DNA of 64,000 nt, from positions 558,001-622,000 of the forward strand of contig NZ_PTJE01000001.1 of NCBI RefSeq assembly GCF_002934445.1, written 5' to 3'. This DNA is from Nonlabens xylanidelens. GTDB taxonomy: Bacteria; Bacteroidota; Bacteroidia; Flavobacteriales; Flavobacteriaceae. This document shows, piece by piece, positions 35,477-44,808 of the stretch; the first letter of the stretch is position 1, and every line of letters begins with the position of its first letter. The notes beneath the pieces were generated by a model. That model did no database searches. It had not been told where the DNA came from and saw only the letters and a program-made list of their open reading frames with translations. Made by a program: the position numbers and the translations under genes.

Positions 35477-38400
35477 TTACTTACTAAGTCCTTTCCTCAA
35501 CACCTCTTTAATGCCTTCTAGATTTTCGGTGAAATCCATCATTTGACTCAGGACTTGAGACATCTGATTTTGTCCACCTAGGCCACTAAGCTTATTGTTC
35601 TTGGCAAAAATCCCTTTGATGTTTTCCCATCGTTGTTGCTCTTCTGTAGTGATGGTGTTGACGAGTTCTTTATACTTCAACAGGTTGGCTTCAGCAGCAC
35701 TAGTTAATGTTTGTGATTCACTTTCATAGTGTGATAATAAGAGCGTTTGCAACTCTTTATCGTCCATTATAGGAACAACCTTAGCGACCAGTTTATTCAT
35801 ATCACGGTAAGAACCTTGTAGTTTAAAACTAGGCTCAGTACGGTAAGTGTCTTCCATTCCTGCGCTTGCGATGTAGGTCTGGTTCACTTTAAGAACGGTA
35901 TCACGTATTTTCAATACCTTCTCAAGTACAGCTACATAATCGGCTATTTCTTGATTGCTGTGATTTCCTTTCAACTCATTATCACTTGCTCCGTTTTGAA
36001 CACGATCTATAAGCGCATACACATCATCAAAATGCTTGTTACTCAATTGTTGCAATACAGGATTACTAGTCAGTGCATTTTCTACCAGACTCAGCTCAAA
36101 TAAATGAGCCGTATCACCTATGATATCACCTAGATTATAGATATCAGCACGGTTTGCAAGCATATCTGGAATCTGGAATTTATCTCCACTTTCCGTATAT
36201 GGATTACCAGCCATAATCACGCAAAATTTCTTACTACGTAGATCGTAGGTTTTAGGCTTTCCATTATAAACTCCTTCAATTTTACGAGTTCCATCAGACA
36301 GGCTGATGAACTTCTGTAAAAACTCAGGATTACAGTGCTGGATATCATCTAGATATAACATCACATTATCACCCATTTCAAAAGCAAGATTCAGCTTTTT
36401 AAGTTCTTCTCTCGTTGCTGCATTAGTTGCTGCTTCAGGATCTACTGATGTAATCTCATGACCTATCGCTGGACCATTTATTTTCATAAATATCAAGCCT
36501 AATCGGTTTGCTACATATTCCATCAAGGTTGTTTTACCATAACCTGGTGGTGATATGAGTAGCAATAATCCCATGCGATCGGTACGTTTTGTATCACCTA
36601 CCGTACCTAATTGTTTGGCAAGATTATCACCTATTAGTGGGAAATATACTTGATCGATCAACTTGTTACGGACAAAAGAACTCAATACACGTGGTTTAAA
36701 TTCTTCTAGTCGCAAGGACTCTTTTAACTCTTCAGTTACCTCTTGCTTTGCTTTTCTAAAGGTTTCATAAGCAGGTACTTTTATCGTTGTAAAGTGCTCT
36801 AGTGTATGTACAAATTCATGGTAATTAAACACAAACACGCCTTCTTCAATCGTCTGGTGCGACCCTTTTAATCCATTGATGTTTTCACTAGGTGAGATGG
36901 CAACTGTTTTATCAGCTGTCAGCTCTCCATAAAGTATGTTTGCCACACATTCGTTTACATATGTCAGTAAAGATTGTTTTGAGTCCGCTTTCGCGAAAGC
37001 GGAAACCCAATGTCTCACCAGTTCCACTTTAGACTTCTCGTCCTCACAAGCTTCTAGACTTTTCTTAAATTTTAAATCGGCATTTTGAGATTTTATTTTC
37101 TTTTCAAAAGCTTCTTTTAATTGAATAGCGCTCGTGCTTACTGTGAAATGATCATTGTCTTTAAGTTCATTGAATAAGTAACTTGCGATAGATAAACTAT
37201 TAGCAGACTCAGAAGTTTTAAAAATCTCATCAGCCAGTTCTTCTATTATAAAGTCGTACTCCTTACTATCTGGAAAAACAGATAATACCTCACCAGCACT
37301 TTTTAATATACGGTTGAGGTTGGATTGATGTTTGGTATCTAGTGCATTCCAGTAAAACTGTGCTTGCGCTCTCGTATCAGGATCATAAGTAAGCAAGCCC
37401 AAATCATGGTGTTTGTGTAATAAAACGCTTAAATATTGAGCAGCGTCATGGTCATGAACACCTTTTACATAGCCACCAGAATAGTTACCACTCGCGATTT
37501 CTTGAACCGTTGTCAGCAAATCTGCCGGACTCATTATTCTTAAAGCTTCTTTATCTCCAGATTTAAAAATAGAGTAGGCGAGGTAGGCAGATCTGTAGAC
37601 TTGGTTATTTTCAGACACCAAATCTTGATTCCATATTCCTTGAGATTGTGTGAGAATCTCATTATGCAATTCTTGATAAAAGTCAGTTCCTGTTAGGTGA
37701 TAGAACAGCGCATTATCCTTAAATACAATGGTCAGATCCAGTTGCTGTTTATTAACACCAAATTTATGTTTCCCTAGCTTGATGATGTTATCACCATCTT
37801 CATAAAGTTCGTTCTTATCCTTGAGTTTTCTCAAAGCATCTTCACGAGCCACTTTAAGCGCTGTTTCAATTGCTTCGGCTTTTCCGGCATCATCGAGATC
37901 TTTTAATTGCACGACAATGTCACGCACTTTATTGATCATTAAATCACTGGCAAAATAACCGTTAATTTCGGTAACGCTATCTAATGATTGTGCCCTTTTT
38001 TGAACACCTTTTAGAATACGCTCGGCAGCATTTTGAAATGCCATTGCCTTTTTATTGCGCGCTTCTACAAGACTACTTTTACGATTATCAAAAGCAGCGT
38101 AAACCTCTTCACGCTTGCCTATAATCTCTGTAATGTACTCCTCATAATCGGCAAATTTCCCTTCCAACTCTTCTAGTTGTATAGAAACTTTGGTAAGAAA
38201 CTCATCACACTTTTCTGGCGTGTTGGCAATGTCCAGATAATTGATAATACTCTGGTCAATCAGCTTTAACTGTGCGGCAAAATCTGCTTGCGCTTCTTTT
38301 TTACCTACGGTTTTCACTTTATTCTTGATCGCCGCTTTTACCTGATTGATAGTGGCAAAAATCAACGATATGTTCTCAATAATCTTAGTAGAGTGAGAAG

Positions 38401-40351
38401 TGTCTTCTATCTCTAGATTAGAAACGATGTCTATTAAAAGCTCGAGATCTTCAGCAATTTGATTCACTTCTTTCTCAAGATTTTTAATCTCGATCACTTT
38501 TTTTGTGTCGTCTAGTGCATTTTGTTTTTCTGCAACAGCATCGTGATAAGGAGCGAGTGCTTTATCATCGAGTAAAAAAGTAACCGCACGACGTGAGATC
38601 ACTTCATTTTGTTCTACGATTTGCTCCTCGATTCCTTTGATGAAATCGGTATCTACATAACGTATTTCATAAAGTCCTATCGCTTCACCTCGCAAACTGC
38701 GCAACTGAGTTAATAGCTCTACAAAATCATTGATAGACTTAAATGAGGTGCTTTTAATTTTACTAAAAAGCTCATCTGCCTTTTTAGAAATATCTTTAGT
38801 ATCTGCAGCTGCTTGTTTACGCAGTTGTTTTACTTTCTCAAACTCGTCAATTGCTGCGTTAGACGCTTTGTTGATCTCGTTAAGAGGTAGATTAATTTGT
38901 TTAGTTTCTTCTTCAGGCAACCAGTAATAGGCATCTAGAATATCTTTTGAAGAACGTGCAATGTCATCATATAAACCACCATAACTATCTTCTTTGTTAA
39001 GAAGCGTGAGCAGCTCATTTGCCTGCGCCATGGCTTTAACAATATCCTTGTTACCTATCTTAAATAACATCGTGTCTTGATGCTCAGACGGCATGATATT
39101 ACCTTTTAAATATGGTGTTTGCCATATTTGCATCATGTGATGCTTGGTCTGTTCATCTTCTGTTCGGAAATAACACAACTCACCTTGTTCTAAAATCGTA
39201 AATCCATTACAAACGATAGGTGTCTTTACCGTTTGATCAATCACATTGTAAGACATGAGTACATACAATCCCTGCGCAGCATTATAAAACACATACAAAT
39301 GATCTTCACCATTAGGTGATGCGATTCTTTGCTGAAATTTTAATTTACCAGCATCGCTAGGGAATACGTTATACTCTCCAGTTTGCAAGTAATAACCACT
39401 CGGGAAAATAATACCTTGATCATCTGGTAGCAATACTGCAGCCTCTGCAATACTATTGATGCGTTCTACTTCCTTAATCTTGTGGTTGTACACAAAATAA
39501 CGAGGCTCTTCTTGAAACGGCTTTATTTCTAGAACAATAAGATTGCCTAAATCGGCATAACGATATTGCCCGTCATCTAGTGTCTGGTCGCGGTGTTCTA
39601 CATCTTCACGATAAATTCCCTGACCATCGTCGGTATTATCTTCAACCTTTATGGTTAAATCACCACCTATAGTTTCTACAAAAACCTTGTCTAGAATCGA
39701 TACATGTCCATGCACACCAGCACGTTGATTATCGCGTCCAGCCTCTTTCCACTGGAAACCATATTGCGCTGGAAAACGATATTCATGCTCACTACGGTTA
39801 TCCACATATTGCAAACCGTCGTCAGTTATCAACCACTTAAAAGTCTTGATGTCGGTAACCGAATCACTGAGCTGAAATACCATATGCAGGTAATTCCCCA
39901 TAATCGCAAACTTGGAAAATATCGTGTTGCGATAGTATTTGTACAGATTTTCAAAATCAGTCTGAAAAATAGGATCTGTGATGAGGTTTAATTTGTTCCC
40001 GCTTTCGCGAAAGCGTAACACATCACCATCCACACCGTCACGATCAAACTCATAGATACTAAAAACATCGCTCAATTGCATCTCAGTGCGCAATCCTAGA
40101 TGCACGTTGTACCCAAAGATGCTGTATTTACCGATGGTCACGATGTCACGAGCGATACAGTTATTTTCTGTATTCACGCGGTCGTTTGCAATCAATCGAG
40201 TTTCTAGAGAACCGAAGACCTTTTTACGTTCTTCATTAAGCTCATTAAGTCGCTGCTGCAAGTCATTCTTTTGCTTGAGCAGTCGGCTCTGGATGATCTC
40301 GTAGGTTCCTGAGTCTAATTGTGTAGTATCTTTTATATCTTTTTCTGCCAT
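35477..40351 (-). CDS. Giant AAA+ ATPase (annotated elsewhere as DNA repair ATPase), PspA/flotillin-associated
   Basis: 1624 residues, no signal peptide or membrane segment. Layout: short coiled coil (about 15-45), a beta-rich region resembling repeated blades (about 60-440), long coiled coils with repeated K/E/L pattern (about 480-850), a mixed region, then an AAA+ domain near residues 1230-1450. Walker A SPPGYGKTTL is at about 1264, Walker B VMLYLDDIQH (Asp-Asp rather than Asp-Glu), sensor-1 VIMAGNPYT, and the arginine candidate is in PDMLANRADIYNLGD. I recall such proteins as 'DNA repair ATPase' next to flotillin genes in many genomes; the DNA repair name has no support here. Context (PspA, flotillin, NfeD-like protein) suggests ATP-driven work at membranes. 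Two palindrome copies lie in it, read as SAFAKAD and LRFRESG. Confidence 0.8.
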   Translation of the reverse strand: MAEKDIKDTTQLDSGTYEIIQSRLLKQKNDLQQRLNELNEERKKVFGSLETRLIANDRVNTENNCIARDIVTIGKYSIFGYNVHLGLRTEMQLSDVFSIYEFDRDGVDGDVLRFRESGNKLNLITDPIFQTDFENLYKYYRNTIFSKFAIMGNYLHMVFQLSDSVTDIKTFKWLITDDGLQYVDNRSEHEYRFPAQYGFQWKEAGRDNQRAGVHGHVSILDKVFVETIGGDLTIKVEDNTDDGQGIYREDVEHRDQTLDDGQYRYADLGNLIVLEIKPFQEEPRYFVYNHKIKEVERINSIAEAAVLLPDDQGIIFPSGYYLQTGEYNVFPSDAGKLKFQQRIASPNGEDHLYVFYNAAQGLYVLMSYNVIDQTVKTPIVCNGFTILEQGELCYFRTEDEQTKHHMMQIWQTPYLKGNIMPSEHQDTMLFKIGNKDIVKAMAQANELLTLLNKEDSYGGLYDDIARSSKDILDAYYWLPEEETKQINLPLNEINKASNAAIDEFEKVKQLRKQAAADTKDISKKADELFSKIKSTSFKSINDFVELLTQLRSLRGEAIGLYEIRYVDTDFIKGIEEQIVEQNEVISRRAVTFLLDDKALAPYHDAVAEKQNALDDTKKVIEIKNLEKEVNQIAEDLELLIDIVSNLEIEDTSHSTKIIENISLIFATINQVKAAIKNKVKTVGKKEAQADFAAQLKLIDQSIINYLDIANTPEKCDEFLTKVSIQLEELEGKFADYEEYITEIIGKREEVYAAFDNRKSSLVEARNKKAMAFQNAAERILKGVQKRAQSLDSVTEINGYFASDLMINKVRDIVVQLKDLDDAGKAEAIETALKVAREDALRKLKDKNELYEDGDNIIKLGKHKFGVNKQQLDLTIVFKDNALFYHLTGTDFYQELHNEILTQSQGIWNQDLVSENNQVYRSAYLAYSIFKSGDKEALRIMSPADLLTTVQEIASGNYSGGYVKGVHDHDAAQYLSVLLHKHHDLGLLTYDPDTRAQAQFYWNALDTKHQSNLNRILKSAGEVLSVFPDSKEYDFIIEELADEIFKTSESANSLSIASYLFNELKDNDHFTVSTSAIQLKEAFEKKIKSQNADLKFKKSLEACEDEKSKVELVRHWVSAFAKADSKQSLLTYVNECVANILYGELTADKTVAISPSENINGLKGSHQTIEEGVFVFNYHEFVHTLEHFTTIKVPAYETFRKAKQEVTEELKESLRLEEFKPRVLSSFVRNKLIDQVYFPLIGDNLAKQLGTVGDTKRTDRMGLLLLISPPGYGKTTLMEYVANRLGLIFMKINGPAIGHEITSVDPEAATNAATREELKKLNLAFEMGDNVMLYLDDIQHCNPEFLQKFISLSDGTRKIEGVYNGKPKTYDLRSKKFCVIMAGNPYTESGDKFQIPDMLANRADIYNLGDIIGDTAHLFELSLVENALTSNPVLQQLSNKHFDDVYALIDRVQNGASDNELKGNHSNQEIADYVAVLEKVLKIRDTVLKVNQTYIASAGMEDTYRTEPSFKLQGSYRDMNKLVAKVVPIMDDKELQTLLLSHYESESQTLTSAAEANLLKYKELVNTITTEEQQRWENIKGIFAKNNKLSGLGGQNQMSQVLSQMMDFTENLEGIKEVLRKGLSK
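36986..37001. repeat. 16-bp iterated palindrome, copy 9 (in AAA+ gene)
   Basis: Perfect core, read as S-AFAKA-D on the minus strand. Confidence 0.95.
40000..40015. repeat. 16-bp iterated palindrome, copy 10 (in AAA+ gene)
   Basis: Perfect core in another frame, read as L-RFRES-G on the minus strand. Confidence 0.95.
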
Positions 40352-40367
40352 TGATTTCTAGTTAGTA

Positions 40368-40435
40368 GCGCATCGCATGCGCCTTCTCAGTGTTGGGGCG
40401 CATCGCATGCGCCCTTTCATTGCGGCGCATGCGCC
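40368..40435. repeat. REP cluster 3' of the RAYT gene (three hairpins)
   Basis: Hairpin 1: GCGCAT-CGC-ATGCGC at 40368-40382. Hairpin 2: GGGCGCAT-CGC-ATGCGCCC at 40396-40414. Hairpin 3: GGCGCATGCGCC without the loop at 40424-40435. Each is separated by about 10-15 bases. They lie between the RAYT gene and the ATG of the AAA+ gene. Confidence 0.9.
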
Positions 40436-40441
40436 TTTTCA

Positions 40442-41056
40442 TCAGTCTAGATCCAGTTTCTGTTTTAGATTTTCATCCCACTTCTTTGGATTATCATTGA
40501 TGTATCTGGTTACATTGTCATAGTGTCTTTGAGTTCTGATGATAGCTTCGTTATAGTTGCGTACCCATATGGTTTTTTCAGCTCTCAGTTGATTATAGAT
40601 GTCCATAAGCTCGCTATTTTTCAAGGTCGATTCATTATTCTGATTTTCTGATATGATACTTAAAACCTGTCTGGTCACAGCACCTTTGTATCCTCTGACT
40701 ACTGCTCCTAAAGAACCTGGCTTATTCATGTGTTTTCCTGCAACTGCTCCTGCTCTGCGTTCCAACTCTTCTGCCGTGTATTCCTTTTGTATTCTTTGTT
40801 CTTCTATATGAATGACAAAATGAATATGATCTGGCATGATCATGAATGCTCCCAGGGATACGTTGTCTCTTAAATTTATTGTTTGCTGCCATTCTTTAGC
40901 CGCAATCTCTCCAAATTTATTGAGTATCATTTTTTCATCAATCACCTTTCCAAATAGATGCAACCGATTACGTATTACAATAGTCACAAAGTACCTTCCT
41001 ACTGATGTGTAGTCATGTCCTTTGAGACGTATTGATTTACGATTATATTGCTTCAT
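40442..41056 (-). CDS. REP-associated tyrosine transposase (RAYT, Y1/IS200-like)
   Basis: 204 residues, single-domain HUH enzyme. The N-terminus RKSIRLKGHDYTSVGRYFVTIVIRNR is the usual start of RAYTs. The metal-binding HUH pair is H77-I-H79 in IMPDHIHFVIH. GSLGAVVRGYKGAVTR and the late TIWVRNYNEAIIRTQ, with YINDNPKKWDEN, complete the family pattern; the Tyr nucleophile should be in one of these last helices. The gene is flanked on both sides by its REP hairpins (40368-40435 and 41098-41165). It lies in the minus-strand operon between the flotillin and the AAA+ ATPase genes, so it looks inserted there. Intact, probably active or recently so. Confidence 0.9.
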   Translation of the reverse strand: MKQYNRKSIRLKGHDYTSVGRYFVTIVIRNRLHLFGKVIDEKMILNKFGEIAAKEWQQTINLRDNVSLGAFMIMPDHIHFVIHIEEQRIQKEYTAEELERRAGAVAGKHMNKPGSLGAVVRGYKGAVTRQVLSIISENQNNESTLKNSELMDIYNQLRAEKTIWVRNYNEAIIRTQRHYDNVTRYINDNPKKWDENLKQKLDLD

Positions 41057-41097
41057 ACTAGCTTAGCTTGTTCGACCCATTGTATGTGCGTTGTTGA

Positions 41098-41165
41098 CGC
41101 ATCGCATGCGCGTTGTTGACGCATCGCATGCGTCTTTACAGTAATTGGGCGGATGCGATCCGCCC
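41098..41165. repeat. REP cluster 5' of the RAYT gene (three hairpins, two sequence types)
   Basis: CGCAT-CGC-ATGCG at 41098-41110, GACGCAT-CGC-ATGCGTC at 41118-41134, and GGGCGGAT-GCG-ATCCGCCC at 41147-41165. The first two repeat with a 20-base period. All share a 3-base loop with the RAYT-distal cluster. Confidence 0.9.
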
Positions 41166-41180
41166 TTACTGGTTGGTTGT

Positions 41181-43253
41181 TTAGATATCTCCCAGCTTTT
41201 TACCAGAAAGTCCCATGCCTTTTGCCATGTTCAACAAGTTGCTCAGCATGTTTTTCTCATCACCATCATTTGATTTACCGTGTAGGTTGTTCAAAATGTT
41301 TGCGATACTCAGGTTCTTGATGTCCTCAGAGCTGATGTTATACTTGTCTGCAAAGTCTTTTACTTTATCCAGTAAATTTCCCTTTACATCATCACTTCCT
41401 AAAATGGCATCTTTTACTTCAGATACTGTCTCAGAATGATTTACGAGTCTGTCATAACCTTTTGCCTTAGTGATCTGACCAATGATTTGTTCAAAGAACA
41501 TAGTCTCGCCACCTACGATATCAATCTTAGCCGCTTTCAATGCATCTCCTATTACTTGCGCTTGTGCGTCTGCAATATCTTTCTGGATATTGATTTGTGC
41601 TAGGTCTACTTGAAGTTCCTTATCTAGACGTAGTTTAAACTCTTCATGTTCTTTACCTACACCATCTAGTTTCTTCATTGCTTCAGCTTTCTCTTCGATA
41701 CCAGCAGCATCTGCAAGGGCTTTTTCTTTGATTACCTCAGCCTCTGCAAGTCCGTCCTTACGTTTAGCCTCAGCTTTTGCAGCGATACCGCTTGCTTCAG
41801 CCTCAGCTTTTTTCTGGATGATGAGTGCGTCTACAATTCCTTGACGCTCGCTAGCCTCAGCTTTTGCGTGCATTACTTGTGCTTCAGATAATCCTACAGT
41901 TGCTTCTTCTTTAGCTTGTGCTTCAGCAAGAATCTTACGTGCGTCTGCTTCTTTTTCACTAGCTTCTTTATGAGCAAGTGCTTCTATGTTGATTTCTTCA
42001 GCTTTTTGAACTGCAGCTTGTTTAGAAGCCTCGGCAGCCTTAGTTACTTTAATTAAATCATCTTGAGCTTTTGCTTCAGCATTTGTGATAGCAACTTGCT
42101 TAGCACGATCAGCAGTTTTGAAAGCCTCGATATCTTTCATGTTTTCTTGCTCTTCTACCACACCTTTTTCAAGAACTACGCGATCTCTAATGACATCTTG
42201 AATGTTCTTTTTCTCAACCTCTACTACTTTTTCTTTCTCGATTTGAGCTAGAGTTACGACTCTTTCTCTCTCGGTAAGTTCTAGCATGCGATCTTTTTCT
42301 ACACGTTCTGTCTCTACAGCAGCAGTACGTTGCTTATTTTTCTCTGCAACGATAATCTGACGTTGCATATTTTCTTCGGCAACCTGAACTTTTTCTGTAG
42401 TAGCGATACGAGCTGTTTCTGACTTCAATCTTTCTTCTTCAGCTACTTTTAGTGTTTCAGCATCTTCACGAGACTTTATGTTGGCAATCTCACGTTTTTG
42501 TTGCTCTTCTTTTTCGGCCAGTTGCTTATCTAGTTCTAGAATCGCTTCACGAGCTTCAACATCTTGCTTGCGTATTACCTTTTCCTCATCACGCTTAATC
42601 AGGTTTGCTTTAATGTTTTGTGCAGCAGTAAGATCTGTAATCTTCTTGATACCTTCAGCATCTAAGATGTTGTCAGCTTTTAAATGAGAAACACTGGTTT
42701 GTTCTAAGAAGTCAATCGCACAATCCTCAAGCGTATAACCATTTAAGTCTGTACCGATAATATCTACGATCTCATCACGAAACTCGCGACGTGCTTCATA
42801 CAAATCGATAAATTCAAATTTCTTACCTACGGTTTTTAATGCTTCAGAGAACTTTGCTTCAAAAAGATCTTCTAGTGTCTCTTTACGAGATGCACGAGCT
42901 ACACCAATTGTCTGAGCTACTTTTTTAATGTATTCTACCTCGTTATTGACACGCACGAAAAACGCTACTTTAATATCGGCTCTCATGTTGTCTTTACAAA
43001 TAAGACCTTCTACGCCCATACGCTCAATTTGGATTTTCTTTACAGAAATATCCATAGTTTCTACACGGTGAAATACCGGTACGACATAAAGTCCTTTATC
43101 CGTAGCGACTTTAGTACCTCCAAAACCAGTACGCACGAGTGCCTGTCCTTGATGTACTTTTTTGTAAAACATCGCAATAATTGCGAAGTAAACAATTACA
43201 AGAAATAGAAAAATACCTACTCCTATTACAATGATTCCTAATATTCCGTCCAT
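41181..43253 (-). CDS. Flotillin (YqiK type, SPFH/band-7)
   Basis: 690 residues. One N-terminal membrane helix (about 4-30, GIIVIGVGIFLFLVIVYF), an SPFH domain (about 32-195, QGQALVRTGFGGTKVATDKG through EDCAIDFLEQTSV), and a very long charged coiled coil rich in EA/KA repeats (about 200-570). The C-terminal tail ends in SNLLNMAKGMGLSGKK. Flotillins assemble into large membrane microdomain cages. In E. coli YqiK is encoded next to the OB-fold protein YqiJ; the same pairing is seen here with the gene at 43943. It is followed on the strand by the RAYT insertion and then the AAA+ gene. Confidence 0.92.
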   Translation of the reverse strand: MDGILGIIVIGVGIFLFLVIVYFAIIAMFYKKVHQGQALVRTGFGGTKVATDKGLYVVPVFHRVETMDISVKKIQIERMGVEGLICKDNMRADIKVAFFVRVNNEVEYIKKVAQTIGVARASRKETLEDLFEAKFSEALKTVGKKFEFIDLYEARREFRDEIVDIIGTDLNGYTLEDCAIDFLEQTSVSHLKADNILDAEGIKKITDLTAAQNIKANLIKRDEEKVIRKQDVEAREAILELDKQLAEKEEQQKREIANIKSREDAETLKVAEEERLKSETARIATTEKVQVAEENMQRQIIVAEKNKQRTAAVETERVEKDRMLELTERERVVTLAQIEKEKVVEVEKKNIQDVIRDRVVLEKGVVEEQENMKDIEAFKTADRAKQVAITNAEAKAQDDLIKVTKAAEASKQAAVQKAEEINIEALAHKEASEKEADARKILAEAQAKEEATVGLSEAQVMHAKAEASERQGIVDALIIQKKAEAEASGIAAKAEAKRKDGLAEAEVIKEKALADAAGIEEKAEAMKKLDGVGKEHEEFKLRLDKELQVDLAQINIQKDIADAQAQVIGDALKAAKIDIVGGETMFFEQIIGQITKAKGYDRLVNHSETVSEVKDAILGSDDVKGNLLDKVKDFADKYNISSEDIKNLSIANILNNLHGKSNDGDEKNMLSNLLNMAKGMGLSGKKLGDI

Positions 43254-43327
43254 AGTTTTTGTTTGGTTTTTGTTGTTTATTTAGTTAATTTTATTGTTGT
43301 TGTAGCAGGTTTAAGTCTGCAGTTGTT

Positions 43328-43900
43328 CTACTTGTTTGTATTAGATTTTTCTATATAATCGATAGCACAGTCTTCTATTGTAAATCCATGTAAGTCTGTA
43401 CCAATCAAAATAAGTGTTTGATTACATAATTCCTTTCGATTATCGAGTAGTTCTGTAAATTCAAATTTTCTAATGGTTGATTTTAATGCTTCTGAAAACT
43501 TAGCTTGGAACATGTCTTTTAAAGACTCTGTATTTCTAATTTTTCCTGCACCGATTGTTAAAGCGACTTTGGCGATTGATTCTACCTCATACTTTACGCG
43601 TATTAAAAATACCGCTTTAACATCAGTCCTTAAATTATCTTTGGATATAGCACTCTCTTTTGATAAACAATCTATCTGAATTTTTTTCATAGATATGTCT
43701 ATCGTTTCTAATTGATGAAATATAGGTATGGAATAGATGCCACCATTTATAGCGACTTTAGTACCTCCCAAACCAGTGCGAACTAGTGCTTGTCCTTGCT
43801 TTTCTTTATGAAAAAACAGTGCTATGATTATAAAATATACGGTTATAAAAAACACCAATATTCCTAGTGCTGTTATTATAATTGGTAGTATTTGTTGCAA
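43328..43900 (-). CDS. Short SPFH-only flotillin paralogue
   Basis: 190 residues. It aligns over its entire length with residues 1-190 of the flotillin encoded just downstream: the membrane helix, QGQALVRTGLGGTKVAINGG, DISMKKIQID, AKFSEALK and GFTIEDCAIDYIEKS are all shared, with about half of residues identical by eye. It stops exactly where the coiled coil of the flotillin begins (IEKSNTNK). The open frame is intact despite strong divergence, so it is likely a functional tandem duplicate lacking the assembly tail. It might cap or regulate flotillin oligomers; this is inference. Confidence 0.85.
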   Translation of the reverse strand: MQQILPIIITALGILVFFITVYFIIIALFFHKEKQGQALVRTGLGGTKVAINGGIYSIPIFHQLETIDISMKKIQIDCLSKESAISKDNLRTDVKAVFLIRVKYEVESIAKVALTIGAGKIRNTESLKDMFQAKFSEALKSTIRKFEFTELLDNRKELCNQTLILIGTDLHGFTIEDCAIDYIEKSNTNK

Positions 43901-43942
43901 TTTTTTATTTATTTGGTGTTTGAACTCTTCCTTTTCTAATTT

Positions 43943-44653
43943 CTAGGCTTTACTCACTAAAAAATAGTTCTTATCATCAGATCGTTTGATGATGAGCACG
44001 CTTTCGCGAAAGCGTAATTCTGATCCATCTAAAGATTTTACATAGATACTCATCAAGTTACCATCTGCCATGACCTCTGCATTACCTAATTTATCTCCAG
44101 AAATAGAAGATAAAAGTAAGGCTTCACGACCTAAAAAGTCTACTGCTTTGTCTCCATCTTTATTCAAATTTTTGAAAAAGGATTTAAATGGTGTGGTGAT
44201 CACTTTAGTCAGTATTAAGGCTGGTACAAATGCCGCAAGAACAATTACATATCCAAATGAGTTGTCATAACTACTGGTTATAATTGTGGTAAGTACGGAT
44301 GATATCCACCAGATAAAAATCCAAAACGTAAATGTGAACATGAATGGCAGGCCTACAAAGTTGAAGTAGATCAAAAAGACTTGCCACCATTTAAGTTTAC
44401 GCGTGCGTTTATTTACCACGTGCTCACGATCAACTTCAGCATTTGCAACATCTTGAAAATCCATATTTCCACCTTCTAGACCAGTGTCTAGATCAATGTC
44501 TGCATCTATATCTACGTCTACGTCCACATCGATGTCCAGGTCAAAATCGATACCTGAAATCATGGTAGCAAGCCAGTATAGAATGAGAATGATCAACAAC
44601 ACGGTAAGTGTGATGTTCACTTCAGAGAATAATATGTTGAAATAGTTTTCCAA
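43943..44653 (-). CDS. NfeD/YqiJ-like membrane protein with OB-fold and Asp-rich tract
   Basis: 236 residues. First membrane helix at about 15-33, then an acidic tract of alternating Asp with I/V/A/L (about residues 36-58, pattern D-x-D-x). Two more membrane helices lie at about 93-125 and 133-152. The C-terminal soluble part from about 165 (DFLGREALLLSSIS, LMSIYVKSLDGSEL) has the beta pattern of the OB-fold found in NfeD/YqiJ partners of flotillins. It lies immediately upstream of the two SPFH genes in the same operon. A palindrome copy encodes ELRFRESVL in the OB-fold. Confidence 0.83.
   Translation of the reverse strand: MENYFNILFSEVNITLTVLLIILILYWLATMISGIDFDLDIDVDVDVDIDADIDLDTGLEGGNMDFQDVANAEVDREHVVNKRTRKLKWWQVFLIYFNFVGLPFMFTFTFWIFIWWISSVLTTIITSSYDNSFGYVIVLAAFVPALILTKVITTPFKSFFKNLNKDGDKAVDFLGREALLLSSISGDKLGNAEVMADGNLMSIYVKSLDGSELRFRESVLIIKRSDDKNYFLVSKA
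43999..44014. repeat. 16-bp iterated palindrome, copy 11 (in NfeD-like gene)
   Basis: Perfect core, read as L-RFRES-V on the minus strand. Confidence 0.95.
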
Positions 44654-44750
44654 GGTTGGTTGGTTTTTAATGGTTAGTATTTATTAAGATTTCTTTGGAT
44701 AAAATCATCCAGCACCACCGATTGAATTTCTGATTAAGCTCGATCCGTAT

Positions 44751-44808
44751 AAGTGACCATATAATGTCAGTAAAATATTGAATTTACTTACATTTAAATC
44801 GGTCACTT
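44751..44808. repeat. Inverted repeat at the 3' end of the 117-residue gene
   Basis: AAGTGACC (44751-44758) and GGTCACTT (44801-44808) are inverted; AGTAAA/TTTACT-like arms lie between. It could form a weak terminator for the minus-strand gene ending at 44808. Confidence 0.4.

Noticed and set aside
35477-40351. Large ATPase as a DNA repair or SMC-like protein
   Set aside because: No SMC hinge, no zinc hook, no C-terminal Walker B/signature motif; the single AAA+ domain is internal and the neighbours are membrane-linked.
40368-41165. CRISPR array from the repeated GCATCGCATGCG units
   Set aside because: Units are short palindromes at irregular spacing without spacers of constant length and no cas genes; REP hairpins explain them.
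43328-43900. Short SPFH gene as a frameshifted pseudogene of the flotillin
   Set aside because: The frame is intact from start to stop, divergence is spread evenly, and no coiled-coil remnant follows in any frame in the 75-base gap.
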